Assembly: GCF_029892065.1 (NCBI RefSeq)
Contig: NZ_CP120374.1
Location: 558,001 to 622,000 of the forward strand
Direction: 5' to 3'
DNA length: 64,000 nt
Source: Sinorhizobium garamanticum
GTDB taxonomy: Bacteria > Pseudomonadota > Alphaproteobacteria > Rhizobiales > Rhizobiaceae
Within the stretch, counting starts at the first letter, position 1, and each line of letters begins with the position of its first letter. The position numbers were made by a program, and so were the translations under genes. The notes beneath the pieces were generated by a model. The model made no database searches and was not told the DNA's origin. It was given only the letters and a program-made list of their open reading frames with translations. Below, in pieces: positions 17,725 through 26,384 of the stretch.

Positions 17725-18374
17725 TGTGAGCTCACCGGAAGAAGCCCACTGCGGACTGCAAGTACGGCCGCCTGGGTTCGGTCGGCTACGCCAAGCTTGG
17801 CTATGATCCGCTCGATGTGGATCTTGACCGTCCCTGGCGCGATAGCAAGGCGGCGCGCAATTTCCTTGTTCGTGAGGCCCTCCGCAATCTTTATCAGCAC
17901 TTCGCGTTCGCGGACGGTGAGCCGATCGATGCCGGTTTTTTCAGGGATGCTGCGAAAAGATGCCCGGCGAAGCAGGCGTGCCACGAGATCGGCATTGAAG
18001 AAGGCCTCGCCGTGCAGCACCCGCCGCATCGTCGCCAATATGTCTTCACGGCTGGCGTCCTTGAGCACGTAACCGGAGGCGCCCGCCTCGATGGCCGATT
18101 CGAGATAGTCGAGGCTGTCGTGCATCGATACGATCAGAATACGGGTTGTCGGTGAGCTGGCCCGAATTTCGCGGGTCGCCGCAAGCCCGTCCAGCTCCGG
18201 CATGCGGATGTCCAGAATGGCAAGATCGGGCGCGTGAACCCGGCAGGCCGCGACCGCGGCCGCCCCATCGGACGCCTCCGAAACGATGCGAAAGTCCTTC
18301 TCGCGGCCAATCATCGCGGCAAGGCCGGCCCGAGCAAGATCGTGATCGTCGGCAATCAACACAGAGGCAGTCAT
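17721..18374 (-). CDS. NarL/LuxR-type response regulator
   Basis: The 217-residue protein has an N-terminal receiver (SVLIADDHDLARAGL, phospho-acceptor Asp in LAILDIRMPELDG, Thr/Ser at ILIVSMHD, Lys at VLKDAS). Its C-terminal LuxR helix-turn-helix reads LTVREREVLIKIAEGLTNKE and APGTVKIHIERIIAKLGV. It activates or represses transcription when phosphorylated, most likely by the HisKA_3 kinase whose stop overlaps its start (18371-18374). The downstream CHASE3 kinase also overlaps it, so all three are translationally coupled. Confidence 0.93.
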   Translation of the reverse strand: MTASVLIADDHDLARAGLAAMIGREKDFRIVSEASDGAAAVAACRVHAPDLAILDIRMPELDGLAATREIRASSPTTRILIVSMHDSLDYLESAIEAGASGYVLKDASREDILATMRRVLHGEAFFNADLVARLLRRASFRSIPEKTGIDRLTVREREVLIKIAEGLTNKEIARRLAIAPGTVKIHIERIIAKLGVADRTQAAVLAVRSGLLPVSSQ

Positions 18375-19486
18375 GAGGAACCCGGCCGAGCACGCAACGG
18401 AACGCAGGCGCGGACAATTGTCCCGCGCGGTTTCGTGCGCCCTATGTGGAACTCTCCTCCGAGGAGTGCAAGCCTCTCCCGCATCCCGGCGATGCCCAAG
18501 CGTTCGCCAGCTACGCCGGGCCCGGTTGGAGCGATGCCCTTGCCGTCATCGCATACGTGGAGATGAGCAATGTCCTCCTCTTCGAAGAGGCGCACGGTCA
18601 CGCGGCTCGCGCCGGCATGCTTCACGACATTCGCAAGAGCTTCCTGCGCGACACGGTAAAGCACGAGGCAGATCGCCGGCGGCCACCCTTCCGCGGCGGG
18701 AGCCAGATCAGCGGTAACGCTGAAGTCTTCGAGATCATCGAAGCGCGCCCGCAGCGCGGCGGGAAGGCCGAGGCCATCGAGCTCGGGTGGTCGGAGACCG
18801 GCGATGGCGGCACGGATCTCCGCTACCGACCGGCGTGCCATCGCCACCAGTCCCTGCAGCTCCTGCCTGAGCACATCCGTCTCCGCGAGGTCCGCAATCA
18901 CGGTCTCCAGCCGATGGCCAAGGGCGGCTACCGTCTGGGCTGAGCCGTCATGCAGGTCGTGGGCAACTCGTCGTCTTTCCTGTTCCTGGACTTCGATGAG
19001 GCGGCGCACCAGAGCAGCCAGTTCCGTACGCTGCGCGGCGACTTCATCAAGCAGGCGTTCCCTTTCCGTCGCCTGGCGCTCGACGCCGATCGTCGTTGCA
19101 ATACGGCGGATGGTCACGTCCAACGCTTCGCGATCTTCTGCGGCGAGCATCTGCCGACCAGGAAGCAGGCGGAGCGCCAGGCGCGCCATCACGCCTCCGT
19201 CCGCGACCGGGATAAGAACGTCCCAGGCGTCGTCTCCGTGACTCAATCCAAGAACCGCTTCCAATGGAGCCTGCACATGTGACGCCTTGACGCTCAAAGC
19301 GACGTTTTGCGCGCCGGCAAAGGCGGCAATACGTGAAAGCACGCTCTGGGCCGCCACTGTGAAAGGCGAACCATCGAGGAGGCCGTGCACGTCCACGATG
19401 AAGCGTAGCCGTGCTGCCTGGCTCTCTGCATCGCGGTAGAGCCGGCGGAGTTCATGGACGGTCGAGGATTCGGCGGAGTCTCGCAT
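18371..19486 (-). CDS. NarX/DegS-type sensor histidine kinase with GAF-like input domain
   Basis: This soluble kinase of about 371 residues has a GAF-like input region over the first 160 residues (FIVDVHGLLDGSPFTVAAQS onward). A coiled-coil linker follows, then the HisKA_3 box RRVAHDLHDGSAQTVAALGH and a HATPase domain with LANVVKHAGASRV and CDDGKGI. It should phosphorylate the LuxR-type regulator encoded next to it. The frame is open to 19816, but that part lacks protein character and overlaps a divergent gene. AAGGA lies just before the ATG at 19486, which is preferred. ATG 19507 is the alternative. Confidence 0.9.
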   Translation of the reverse strand: MRDSAESSTVHELRRLYRDAESQAARLRFIVDVHGLLDGSPFTVAAQSVLSRIAAFAGAQNVALSVKASHVQAPLEAVLGLSHGDDAWDVLIPVADGGVMARLALRLLPGRQMLAAEDREALDVTIRRIATTIGVERQATERERLLDEVAAQRTELAALVRRLIEVQEQERRRVAHDLHDGSAQTVAALGHRLETVIADLAETDVLRQELQGLVAMARRSVAEIRAAIAGLRPPELDGLGLPAALRARFDDLEDFSVTADLAPAAEGWPPAICLVLYRVAQEALANVVKHAGASRVTVRLFEEEDIAHLHVCDDGKGIAPTGPGVAGERLGIAGMRERLALLGGEFHIGRTKPRGTIVRACVPLRARPGSS

Positions 19487-19649
19487 ATGTCCTTGGAGCT
19501 GGCTCATCGCCGTTTGATCAAAGCAATCGTCGTATGCCGCCTGGCATACAAGGCCTATGCCGCCCGGCAAATGTGATCGACGCACCCGGCCCTCCAAATA
19601 GCATCTGTACGGTCGCTCAGTCGACCCCAAGCAGAACCGGAGATTAATC

Positions 19650-20102
19650 ATGCGTCTTATCGTCGCCACTGCCGTAGTCCTGTCCACCCTCTCGTTCCAG
19701 CAAGCTGCCGCGGCCACGGCCGAATGCGCGCCGATCACCGAAAACGGCGTCGCCGAGCTCTTCGATCGCTGGAATGCTTCGCTCGCCACCTTGGATTCCG
19801 AGAAGGTGGCGGCCAACTATGCCGCGAACGCGATCCTGCTGCCGACCCTTTCGAACACGCCTCGCCTGACACAGGAGCAACGGGTCGACTACTTCAATCA
19901 TTTCCTCGAGAAGCGGCCGGTAGGCTCGATCGATAGCCGTGTGATCAGGATCGGCTGCAACATGGCTGCCGACAGCGGCACCTACACCTTCGCACTCGCC
20001 GATGGCACGAAAGTTCCGGCTCGGTACACCTACACTTACGAGTTCATCGACGGGAAATGGCTAATCACCGGGCACCATTCATCCATGATGCCCGAAAAAT
20101 AA
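19650..20102 (+). CDS. Secreted SgcJ/EcaC-like (DUF4440/CaMKII-association fold) protein
   Basis: The 150-residue product has a signal peptide of about 21 residues ending QAAAAT. A small cone-shaped-fold domain follows: VAELFDRWNASLATLDSEKV, then ANYAANAILLPTLSNTPR and a C-terminal YTYEFIDGKWLITGHHSSMM. This is the SgcJ/EcaC or calcium/calmodulin-kinase-association-domain pattern. The biochemical role in bacteria is unclear; binding of a small ligand in the periplasm is plausible. It is divergent from the kinase operon, which leaves room for a shared control region at 19487-19649, and a strong hairpin follows it. Confidence 0.85.
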   Translation: MRLIVATAVVLSTLSFQQAAAATAECAPITENGVAELFDRWNASLATLDSEKVAANYAANAILLPTLSNTPRLTQEQRVDYFNHFLEKRPVGSIDSRVIRIGCNMAADSGTYTFALADGTKVPARYTYTYEFIDGKWLITGHHSSMMPEK

Positions 20103-20112
20103 GGAAGCGACG

Positions 20113-20143
20113 TCGGCGTACTGGTGCCACCAGTACGCCGACC
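20113..20143. terminator. Perfect 14-bp hairpin after the SgcJ-like gene
   Basis: GTCGGCGTACTGGT and its exact reverse complement flank the three-base loop GCC, ten bases after the stop at 20102. It is very stable but has no T-run, so it is either a terminator or an mRNA 3' stabiliser. Confidence 0.7.
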
Positions 20144-20377
20144 GACCTATGCATCAGGAAGATACTACACGCAGTGCCGGAACGATAGCCGGAAGCCAGG
20201 GTACCGCCATGCACAAGGTCGCGAGCTTAACCCGGCGCCTCGACGCCGCTGAACGTCTGCTCTTTGTATCTTGCCGACCGGTCAGGCGTGGGAAGCGCGT
20301 CGTCTCACGTCAGAATGCAGATTCTGGCGAACCGGGTGCAAAGGGAGGCCGGCTGCGCAGGCGCGATCAACAAAACT

Positions 20378-20430
20378 GCGACGTTGTCCAAACCGGAAAT
20401 ATCGACCCAATGCGGTCATTCCGGATATCG
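20378..20430. repeat. Dispersed degenerate intergenic repeat, copy 2
   Basis: Contains ATATCGACCCAATGCGGTCATTCCGG, matching the pattern of the copies near 15446, 20858, 31477 and 33951. The surrounding stretch 20144-20503 shows no convincing gene. Confidence 0.45.
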
Positions 20431-20503
20431 CCCGATGCACGCTACCGCTCGGCCGCTGGCGCGGGTATTATCGGCGTCCTGGATTTCACCACGGTGGCTA
20501 AAA

Positions 20504-20797
20504 TTGGATTTACAGACCTTCAGAGATTCGATTGCGGAGCCACAGCCGCCCGCCGGCTTAAGCTCTGCCCTGCAGGCGCTGTGGTGGGATGCGAAGGGCA
20601 ATTGGAAAAAGGCGCACGAGCGCGCGCAGGAGCACGACGATACGGCGGACATGCGTGTGCATGCCTACCTCCATCGCAAGGAAGGCGATCAATCGAACGC
20701 AGAATATTGGTATCGCCGCTGCGGCGCCGCACCGTCAATCTTAACGCTTGATGAGGAATGGGAAGAGTTGGCGCAGGGACTTTTGGAGCAAGGCTGA
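20504..20797 (+). CDS. Small conserved hypothetical protein
   Basis: The 97-residue product reads as a compact helical protein of a kind common in rhizobia: LQTFRDSIAEPQPPAGLSSA, then ALWWDAKGNWKKAHERAQEH, and VHAYLHRKEGDQSNAEYWYR before a Leu/Glu-rich end. The paired helices with Trp, His and Tyr recall a single TPR-like unit. The TTG at 20504 is chosen because protein character begins there; the frame continues upstream through repeat-derived sequence. Cytoplasmic, function unknown. Confidence 0.75.
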   Translation: MDLQTFRDSIAEPQPPAGLSSALQALWWDAKGNWKKAHERAQEHDDTADMRVHAYLHRKEGDQSNAEYWYRRCGAAPSILTLDEEWEELAQGLLEQG

Positions 20798-20857
20798 GCT
20801 CTGCTCGACGCAGGGTCTGGTTCCGGTGGGAGAGCGGAAGTTCCCGTCTGTCCCCCG

Positions 20858-20911
20858 ACGTGGTGAATGCGAAGTTTCGACCCGTTGCAGTCATTGGTGT
20901 CCGGGACGATG
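20858..20911. repeat. Dispersed degenerate intergenic repeat, copy 3
   Basis: GTGGTGAATGCGAAGTTTCG, ACCCGTTGCAGTCATTGGTG and TCCGGGACGATG run consecutively. This is the copy that best shows the pattern shared with 15446-15504 and 33951-34012. It lies between convergent genes. Confidence 0.5.
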
Positions 20912-20978
20912 ATTGGCGCGAATTTATCGCAAAGCGGACCTTCTGAAGACGCGCATCCTCGATGCGTTGACGCGCGCC

Positions 20979-21734
20979 TTAAGCCACCGCCTGGGCCCCG
21001 GTAATCTCGACGAGCGAGCCGCACATGAAGGCGGCCTCGTCAGAGGCCAGAAAGGTGACAAGGGCGGCCACCTCCTCCGGTTTGCCGATCCGACCGAGCG
21101 GAACGAGCTTGTCGAGATCGGCGATGGTGCGGCCCGATCGCTTTACGCCTGCCTCGAGCATCGGTGTGTGGATTTCGCCGGGGCAGACGGCGTTCACGCG
21201 GATCTTGTGCGGGGCGTAGTCGCGGGCGAGATTCTGCGTGAAGGCAGCGACCGCAGCCTTGGTCGTGTTGTAGGCGATGTGGTTCGGCGCCGGATGAAGG
21301 CCCCATTGAGAGGCGGTGTTGACGATCGCGCCGCCACCAGTCTCGGTCATGTGCGGGATGGCCGCGCGGCAAAGGTGAAACATCGAATCGAGATTGACCG
21401 CGAAGCTCGTGTGCCAGTCGTCGTCGGTCAGCGACAGGAGATTGCCGCGCCGATTGATGCCCGCGTTGTTGACCAGAATGTCGATGCGCTGTCTTTGGTC
21501 GAAGGCCTCGGCAATCAGACTGAAGCAGGGCTCCTTGTGGGAAATGTCGGCGGCGATGGCGACAGCGGAGCCGCCGCCCGCGGCGATCTCGGCCGCGACG
21601 GCGCCCGCCGCTTCGGCGTTCACGTCGGAGACGACGACCAACGCGCCCTCTTCCGCGAGCCGGCGCGAAATGGCGGAACCGATGCCGCCACCTGCGCCCG
21701 TGACGATCGCCACCTTGCCTTCGAATCTCTTCAT
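20979..21734 (-). CDS. SDR-family oxidoreductase
   Basis: This 251-residue classical short-chain dehydrogenase has the Rossmann motif TGAGGGIGSAIS, the NNAGIN motif, the catalytic Ser at NTASQWG, and the YNTTKAA box with Tyr and Lys. It likely uses NAD(H). It is the last gene of the hydroxyproline operon, 15 bases after another SDR. Its substrate is not evident; it may act on an intermediate of hydroxyproline or a related cyclic amino acid, or on a sugar-like alcohol. Confidence 0.9.
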   Translation of the reverse strand: MKRFEGKVAIVTGAGGGIGSAISRRLAEEGALVVVSDVNAEAAGAVAAEIAAGGGSAVAIAADISHKEPCFSLIAEAFDQRQRIDILVNNAGINRRGNLLSLTDDDWHTSFAVNLDSMFHLCRAAIPHMTETGGGAIVNTASQWGLHPAPNHIAYNTTKAAVAAFTQNLARDYAPHKIRVNAVCPGEIHTPMLEAGVKRSGRTIADLDKLVPLGRIGKPEEVAALVTFLASDEAAFMCGSLVEITGAQAVA

Positions 21735-21749
21735 GACCTGTTCCTTCTC

Positions 21750-22511
21750 TTATCGGATGTAGCTGCCGCCGTTGACGTCGAGCGTCGCGCCGTTCAGCGA
21801 ACGTTGCGAAGGCCTGAGCGCGAAGGCGACGAGCTCGGCGACCTCAGAAACTTCAGCCATCTCGTCGATCGGTATGTCGGCGACGGCGGCTTGCTTGCCA
21901 AACTTCGCGACGAAGTCCTCGGCCATTTCCGTCTTTACCCAGCCCGGTGCGACGGCGAGCGCCACGACGCCATCCGCGCCGAAGCTGCGCGCGATCGATT
22001 TCGTGAGGTTCACGAGTGCCGCCTTCGTTGCGCCATACGGCATCGCATCGGCCGCGTAGCCGCGCTGGGCCGCCCGGCTCGCCATGTTCACGATGCGTCC
22101 GCCGCCGTGCACCTTGAAGTGCTTCAGCGCCTCCTTGCAGAGATCGGCGGCAGCGAAGAAATTCACCTGGAATTCCTTCTGCCAGGCATCTCGCCAGGCG
22201 CTCGGGTCCGCTTCGACCGAAATCTCGGTGCGGATGCCGGCATTGTTGACGAGCGCATGGATGCGGCCGGCCGCCCCTTCAGCCCGGCGCCAGAGTTCAA
22301 AGGCGCCTTCGGCAGCGGAAAGATCAGCTTGAACCAGGAACCCCGCGCCGGAAATGCGGGAAAGTAGCGCCTCGGCACCCGCTCTGTCGCGGCCGTAGTG
22401 GATGATCGGGCGGGCACCCTCCTCCGCCAGGCGCTCCACGATGGCAGCGCCAATCCCCCCGGAGCCGCCTGTGACAAGAATGGTCTGGTCAGACAGTGAC
22501 TTCCACGTCAT
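21750..22511 (-). CDS. SDR-family oxidoreductase
   Basis: This second short-chain dehydrogenase of the operon has 253 residues. It shows TGGSGGIGAAIVERL for cofactor binding, NNAGIRTE, the catalytic Ser in NMASRAA and YGATKAALVNL. The C-terminal LNGATLDVNGG is typical of 3-ketoacyl-reductase-like SDRs. It follows the epimerase gene by 12 bases and precedes the other SDR by 15. The two are not near-copies, so they probably catalyse different steps. Substrate unknown. Confidence 0.9.
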   Translation of the reverse strand: MTWKSLSDQTILVTGGSGGIGAAIVERLAEEGARPIIHYGRDRAGAEALLSRISGAGFLVQADLSAAEGAFELWRRAEGAAGRIHALVNNAGIRTEISVEADPSAWRDAWQKEFQVNFFAAADLCKEALKHFKVHGGGRIVNMASRAAQRGYAADAMPYGATKAALVNLTKSIARSFGADGVVALAVAPGWVKTEMAEDFVAKFGKQAAVADIPIDEMAEVSEVAELVAFALRPSQRSLNGATLDVNGGSYIR

Positions 22512-22523
22512 CGCTCGGCTCCT

Positions 22524-23561
22524 TCAGTCAAGCATATCGACCTGCGGTCCCCAGGTGTCAGAGAGCGCAAAGCCGGTTTTGAACGGGTCATCCGTGGATA
22601 CACGGAGCTGTTCGCGACCGTAGATCCAAGCTCGGCCGATGATCCGCGGCAGCACGGCGGGGCGCCCACCGATTTCGGCGGCACCGATCGCCTCCGCGAT
22701 GAACTCGCCACCGATGATCGAGCGCGACGTTCGCCGATCTCCGACGGCGACAGCGCCGCGTGCATAGAGCGTCGCCAGGTTTGCCGAGCTTCCTGTCCCA
22801 CAGGGCGAGCGATCGACCCGGCCGGGCTTCAGCGTCGTGCAGGTGCGGACCGCACCGTCAGGCTCTCGGCCGCGGAACATCACGTAAGCAATCTCGTCGA
22901 CGCCGCTGAGTTCCGGGTGCTTCACCGTCACCTGCTCGGTCAGAAGCGACTTCAGCTCGATCCCCGCCTCGGCGAGATAGCGCGCATTCGCGGGATCGAT
23001 CTTGCTGCCGATCTGATCGACATCAACGATTGCATAGTAGACACCGCCGAAAGCGACATCGACCTTGATGCGGTCCCATCGGGGCGTCTCAATCTCCCGA
23101 TCCAACGCCTCGGCGAAACTCGGGACGTTGTCGAGGCTGACCGACAGGCAGCGCCCTTCGCGACAGGCGGCGCGCGCGACGATCAACCCGGCAGGCGTGT
23201 CGAGCCGGACGATCGTTTCTGGCTCCTGCATCGCCATCTTTCCGCTCTCAAGCAGAGCGGTCACGACGCAGATGCAGTTGCTGCCGGACATCGGATGGGC
23301 ACGATCCGCCTGCAGTACGATGAAGCCGGCATCCGCATCGGGTCTAGACGGAGCGACGAGCAGGTTGACCGACATGGCGACGCTGGCGCGCGGTTCGAAG
23401 GTCACGAAGCGACGGAGGCTGTCGTCGATATTGTTGATGTGGTTCATCTTGTCGAGCAGGGTTGCGCCGGGAATTTCCGGCGCGCCCCCGACGATCACCT
23501 TGCCGATTTCGCCTTGGCAATGGACGAGGAGCAGGTCGAGTGCAGGGTCCCAGCCCATCAT
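22524..23561 (-). CDS. 4-hydroxyproline 2-epimerase (proline racemase superfamily)
   Basis: This 345-residue enzyme should interconvert trans-4-hydroxy-L-proline and cis-4-hydroxy-D-proline, the entry step of hydroxyproline breakdown. The superfamily's two acid/base positions are visible: PMSGSNCICV with Ser92 where many members have Cys, and DRSPCGTGSSA with Cys254. The Ser/Cys pair marks one of the known subclasses (others are Cys/Cys and Cys/Thr). The start at 23561 overlaps the stop of the aldehyde dehydrogenase gene as ATGA, which favours it over 23594. The whole pathway lies around it, which strongly supports the role. Confidence 0.9.
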   Translation of the reverse strand: MMGWDPALDLLLVHCQGEIGKVIVGGAPEIPGATLLDKMNHINNIDDSLRRFVTFEPRASVAMSVNLLVAPSRPDADAGFIVLQADRAHPMSGSNCICVVTALLESGKMAMQEPETIVRLDTPAGLIVARAACREGRCLSVSLDNVPSFAEALDREIETPRWDRIKVDVAFGGVYYAIVDVDQIGSKIDPANARYLAEAGIELKSLLTEQVTVKHPELSGVDEIAYVMFRGREPDGAVRTCTTLKPGRVDRSPCGTGSSANLATLYARGAVAVGDRRTSRSIIGGEFIAEAIGAAEIGGRPAVLPRIIGRAWIYGREQLRVSTDDPFKTGFALSDTWGPQVDMLD

Positions 23562-25048
23562 GCCCGCACCGCCGGCTTGATGTACCAGCCCCAAGGGTCT
23601 TCGCTCACATATTTGGTGATCTGCTTCGTCTCGAGATAATTCTCGAGGCCCCAGCGCCCGAGCTCACGGCCGATGCCGGACTCCTTGTAGCCACCCCAAG
23701 GCGCTTCGGTGAAGGTCGGCTGCGAGCAGTTGATCCAGACGATGCCGGCACGGAAACCGGCGGCTACCCGCTCGGCACGCACATCATCCTTTGACATAAC
23801 CGCCGCCGCGAGGCCGAAGCGGGAATCGTTGGCAAGCTCGATCGCTTCCTCTTCGGTCGCGAACGGCCGAATGCAAAGAACAGGTCCGAAGATTTCCTCG
23901 CGCCAGGCATCGCTTTCCAGCGGCACATCTGTCAGCACTGTCGGCTCGAGATAGTAACCCTTGTCAAAACTCTCCGGGCGCTTGCCGCCGCAGGCGATTG
24001 TCGCACCGGCAGCTTTCGCCGCCTCGATCGCCGCTAACACCTGCTCGTGCTGGCGCTGGGAGACGAGCGGCCCAAGCAGCACGCCCTCCTCAAGGCCATT
24101 GCCGATCTTGATCTTCTTCGTCTCTTCGAGAAGCCTCGCCAGCAGGCGATCGTAGATGCCTTCCTGTACGAGGACCCGCGAGGTCGCGGAGCAGACCTGA
24201 CCCTGATTCCAGAAGATGCCGAACATGATCCATTCGACGGCCTCGTCTATGTCCGCATCGTCGAAAACGGCGAAGGGCGACTTGCCGCCGAGCTCGAGGC
24301 TGACGCGTTTGATGTCGCGAGCCGCCGCCGCCATGATCTTCGAGCCGACCGAGCCGGAACCGGTGAACGCGAGCTTGTCGACGCCCTTATGGTCGATGAT
24401 CGCCTGTCCGGCGACCGAGCCGGAACCGGTCACGATGTTGAGGACGCCGGGGGGCAGGCCCGCCTCGTCGGCGATCGCCGCGAGTTCGAGCGCTGTCAGC
24501 GATGTGACTTCGGCCGGCTTCAGCACGACCGTGCAGCCAGCGGCGAGCGCGGGCGCGACCTTCCAGGCGGCCATCAGCAGCGGGTAGTTCCAGGGGATGA
24601 TCGCGCCGGCAACGCCGATCGGCTCCTTGACCGCCTTGGAGGTGAAACGGGGGTCGGGTAGCGCGATCGGCTCTTCCGGATTGTCGTCGATCTGTTCGGC
24701 AAGCCCCGCGTAGAATTCGAAGCAGCCGGCGGCGTCGGCGATATCCCATTCCGCTTCCGGAAACGGCTTGCCGTTGTCGAGCACTTCGAGCCTGGCGATT
24801 TCCGCCTGGCGCGCCCGGATGCCCTCGGCGATCGCGCGCAGATATTTTGCTCTTTGCGCACCCGACAGTTTCGGCCACCCATCCTTGTCGAAGGCGCGGC
24901 GCGCTGCCTTGACGGCAACGTCGACGTCTTCCGCCGTTGCCGCGGCGATCTTGTGGATCACTTCTTCCGTCGCCGGATTGATGACTTCGAACTTCCCGCC
25001 ATTTGCGGCCGCCATCCATTTTCCATCGATGTAGAGTTCGCTGCGCAT
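23558..25048 (-). CDS. Aldehyde dehydrogenase, probable 2,5-dioxopentanoate (KGSA) dehydrogenase of hydroxyproline catabolism
   Basis: The 496-residue protein is a typical NAD(P)-dependent aldehyde dehydrogenase: IIPWNYPLLMAAWKVAPALA, the cofactor motif FTGSGSVGSKI, catalytic Glu in LELGGKSPF and catalytic Cys in NQGQVCSATSR. In hydroxyproline breakdown the last step oxidises alpha-ketoglutarate semialdehyde to 2-oxoglutarate, which fits this position. By sequence alone it also resembles betaine-aldehyde dehydrogenases, so the substrate call rests on context. The ATG at 25048 is chosen because GGAG lies seven bases upstream, rather than 25060. Confidence 0.88.
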   Translation of the reverse strand: MRSELYIDGKWMAAANGGKFEVINPATEEVIHKIAAATAEDVDVAVKAARRAFDKDGWPKLSGAQRAKYLRAIAEGIRARQAEIARLEVLDNGKPFPEAEWDIADAAGCFEFYAGLAEQIDDNPEEPIALPDPRFTSKAVKEPIGVAGAIIPWNYPLLMAAWKVAPALAAGCTVVLKPAEVTSLTALELAAIADEAGLPPGVLNIVTGSGSVAGQAIIDHKGVDKLAFTGSGSVGSKIMAAAARDIKRVSLELGGKSPFAVFDDADIDEAVEWIMFGIFWNQGQVCSATSRVLVQEGIYDRLLARLLEETKKIKIGNGLEEGVLLGPLVSQRQHEQVLAAIEAAKAAGATIACGGKRPESFDKGYYLEPTVLTDVPLESDAWREEIFGPVLCIRPFATEEEAIELANDSRFGLAAAVMSKDDVRAERVAAGFRAGIVWINCSQPTFTEAPWGGYKESGIGRELGRWGLENYLETKQITKYVSEDPWGWYIKPAVRA

Positions 25049-25086
25049 ATTTCGCTCCATTGATTTCCGGCGCCGATCGGCCGCCT

Positions 25087-26322
25087 TTAGAACCGGTCGA
25101 CGCGGTATGGTTTGAGATCGATCGGCGGCTGGACGCCTGTGACAAGATCGGCAATGAGTCGCGCGGTCGTTGCCGCATAGGTTAGGCCCAGATGTCCGTG
25201 GCCGGTCGCATAGAAGACGCCGCGGTGTCTTGCTGAAGGGCCGATGATCGGCACCGTGTCGGGAAGCGCCGGCCGATGGCCCATCCAGTCCGTGGCCTTC
25301 TCCGCCCGCAGATCCGGCAGGGCCTCCTGCGCCCGCTTGATGAGGACTTTCGCCCGACGATAGTCCGGAGCGGCGTCAAGTCCGGCCATTTCCACCGTGC
25401 CGCCGACGCGGATGCCGCCGGCCGTCGGGGTCACCATGAAGGCGCGCGCCGGCCAGATGATCGAGTGGCGCATGGAAATCCCTGGCGCCATGATCTGGGT
25501 GTGGTAGCCGCGCTCGGTTTCGAGCGGGATCGGCTCGCCGAGCAGCCGCGACAGCTTGCCCGTATAGGCGCCGGCGCAAAGCACGATTTCCGAGGAGTCG
25601 ATCGAACGGCCATCCTTGAGACGCATGGCTTCGACGCGATCGCTATGATCGAAGCCGACCACGTCGCCCTGTTCGATCCTGCCGCCCAGCGACAGGAATT
25701 TCTCGCTGAGTTTCACGACAAACCGATACGGGTCGCGGATCGAGCGGTTATCCGGAAAGAGGACCGCCTTTGCGATTTTCGACGTCAAGGCAGGCTCAAG
25801 ATCACGGATTGCAGTGCCGCCGAGAATCTCGTGGCGGAAGCCGAAGCGCTCGAGCACCGCGATATGCTGCCGATCCGCCCTGAACTCGGCTTCGTCCCCA
25901 TAGAGACTAAGGCAACCTTCCTCCGTTAGCATGTCCGCGAGATCCGCCGCTTTGAGCAGAGGCAGAAGATCTTCGTAGACCCGGCCGCACAGCACTGCAC
26001 CTGCTGCCTCTAGTTCCTTCACGCGCGATGGCCGGCTCGCTTCGAGAAACCGGAGAAACCAAGGCGCGAGCTTCGGCATATAGGAGGGCCGGATGCGCAC
26101 CGGCCCCTCCGGATCGATCAGCCATTTCGGCATCTGCGCCCAGACCGAAGGTCGCGAGGCGGGCATGAACTCGGTAACCGCGATCGATGCCATGTTGCCG
26201 TAGGAGGCGCCCTTGCCGGGGCCCTCCCGGTCAATCAGCACGACGCTCCGGCCACGACGCTGCAGTTCGAAGGCGATGGTGACGCCGATGATGCCGGCGC
26301 CGACGACTGCGATAGGAGACAC
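25087..26322 (-). CDS. FAD-dependent D-amino-acid (cis-4-hydroxy-D-proline) dehydrogenase
   Basis: The 411-residue flavoprotein has an N-terminal dinucleotide-binding motif (VVGAGIIGVTIAFELQRRG) and the DadA-like fold, ending DTVPIIGPSARHRGVFYATG and HGHLGLTYAA. It should oxidise cis-4-hydroxy-D-proline from the epimerase to pyrroline-4-hydroxy-2-carboxylate. It is the single-subunit type, with no separate small subunits nearby. The start is GTG at 26322. A stable hairpin separates it from the upstream deaminase gene, which may lower or protect part of the transcript. Confidence 0.9.
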   Translation of the reverse strand: MSPIAVVGAGIIGVTIAFELQRRGRSVVLIDREGPGKGASYGNMASIAVTEFMPASRPSVWAQMPKWLIDPEGPVRIRPSYMPKLAPWFLRFLEASRPSRVKELEAAGAVLCGRVYEDLLPLLKAADLADMLTEEGCLSLYGDEAEFRADRQHIAVLERFGFRHEILGGTAIRDLEPALTSKIAKAVLFPDNRSIRDPYRFVVKLSEKFLSLGGRIEQGDVVGFDHSDRVEAMRLKDGRSIDSSEIVLCAGAYTGKLSRLLGEPIPLETERGYHTQIMAPGISMRHSIIWPARAFMVTPTAGGIRVGGTVEMAGLDAAPDYRRAKVLIKRAQEALPDLRAEKATDWMGHRPALPDTVPIIGPSARHRGVFYATGHGHLGLTYAATTARLIADLVTGVQPPIDLKPYRVDRF

Positions 26323-26354
26323 GACCTGTCCTCAACAAGCGGGCTTGGAATATT

Positions 26355-26377
26355 AGGAGGGCATTTCTCGCCCTCCT
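26355..26377 (-). promoter_or_regulatory. Intra-operon hairpin between deaminase and dehydrogenase genes
   Basis: AGGAGGGC and GCCCTCCT flank the loop ATTTCTC, an 8-bp perfect stem lying only eight bases beyond the stop of the upstream gene. It has no T-run. It may stabilise the upstream transcript or partly terminate it. Confidence 0.6.
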
Positions 26378-26384
26378 GCGGCGC

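Noticed and set aside
20913..22367. A 484-codon plus-strand open frame across the two SDR genes
   Set aside because: It is antisense to two clear SDRs, and its product is Arg/Asp/His-rich without any fold pattern. Long antisense frames are expected in high-GC DNA.
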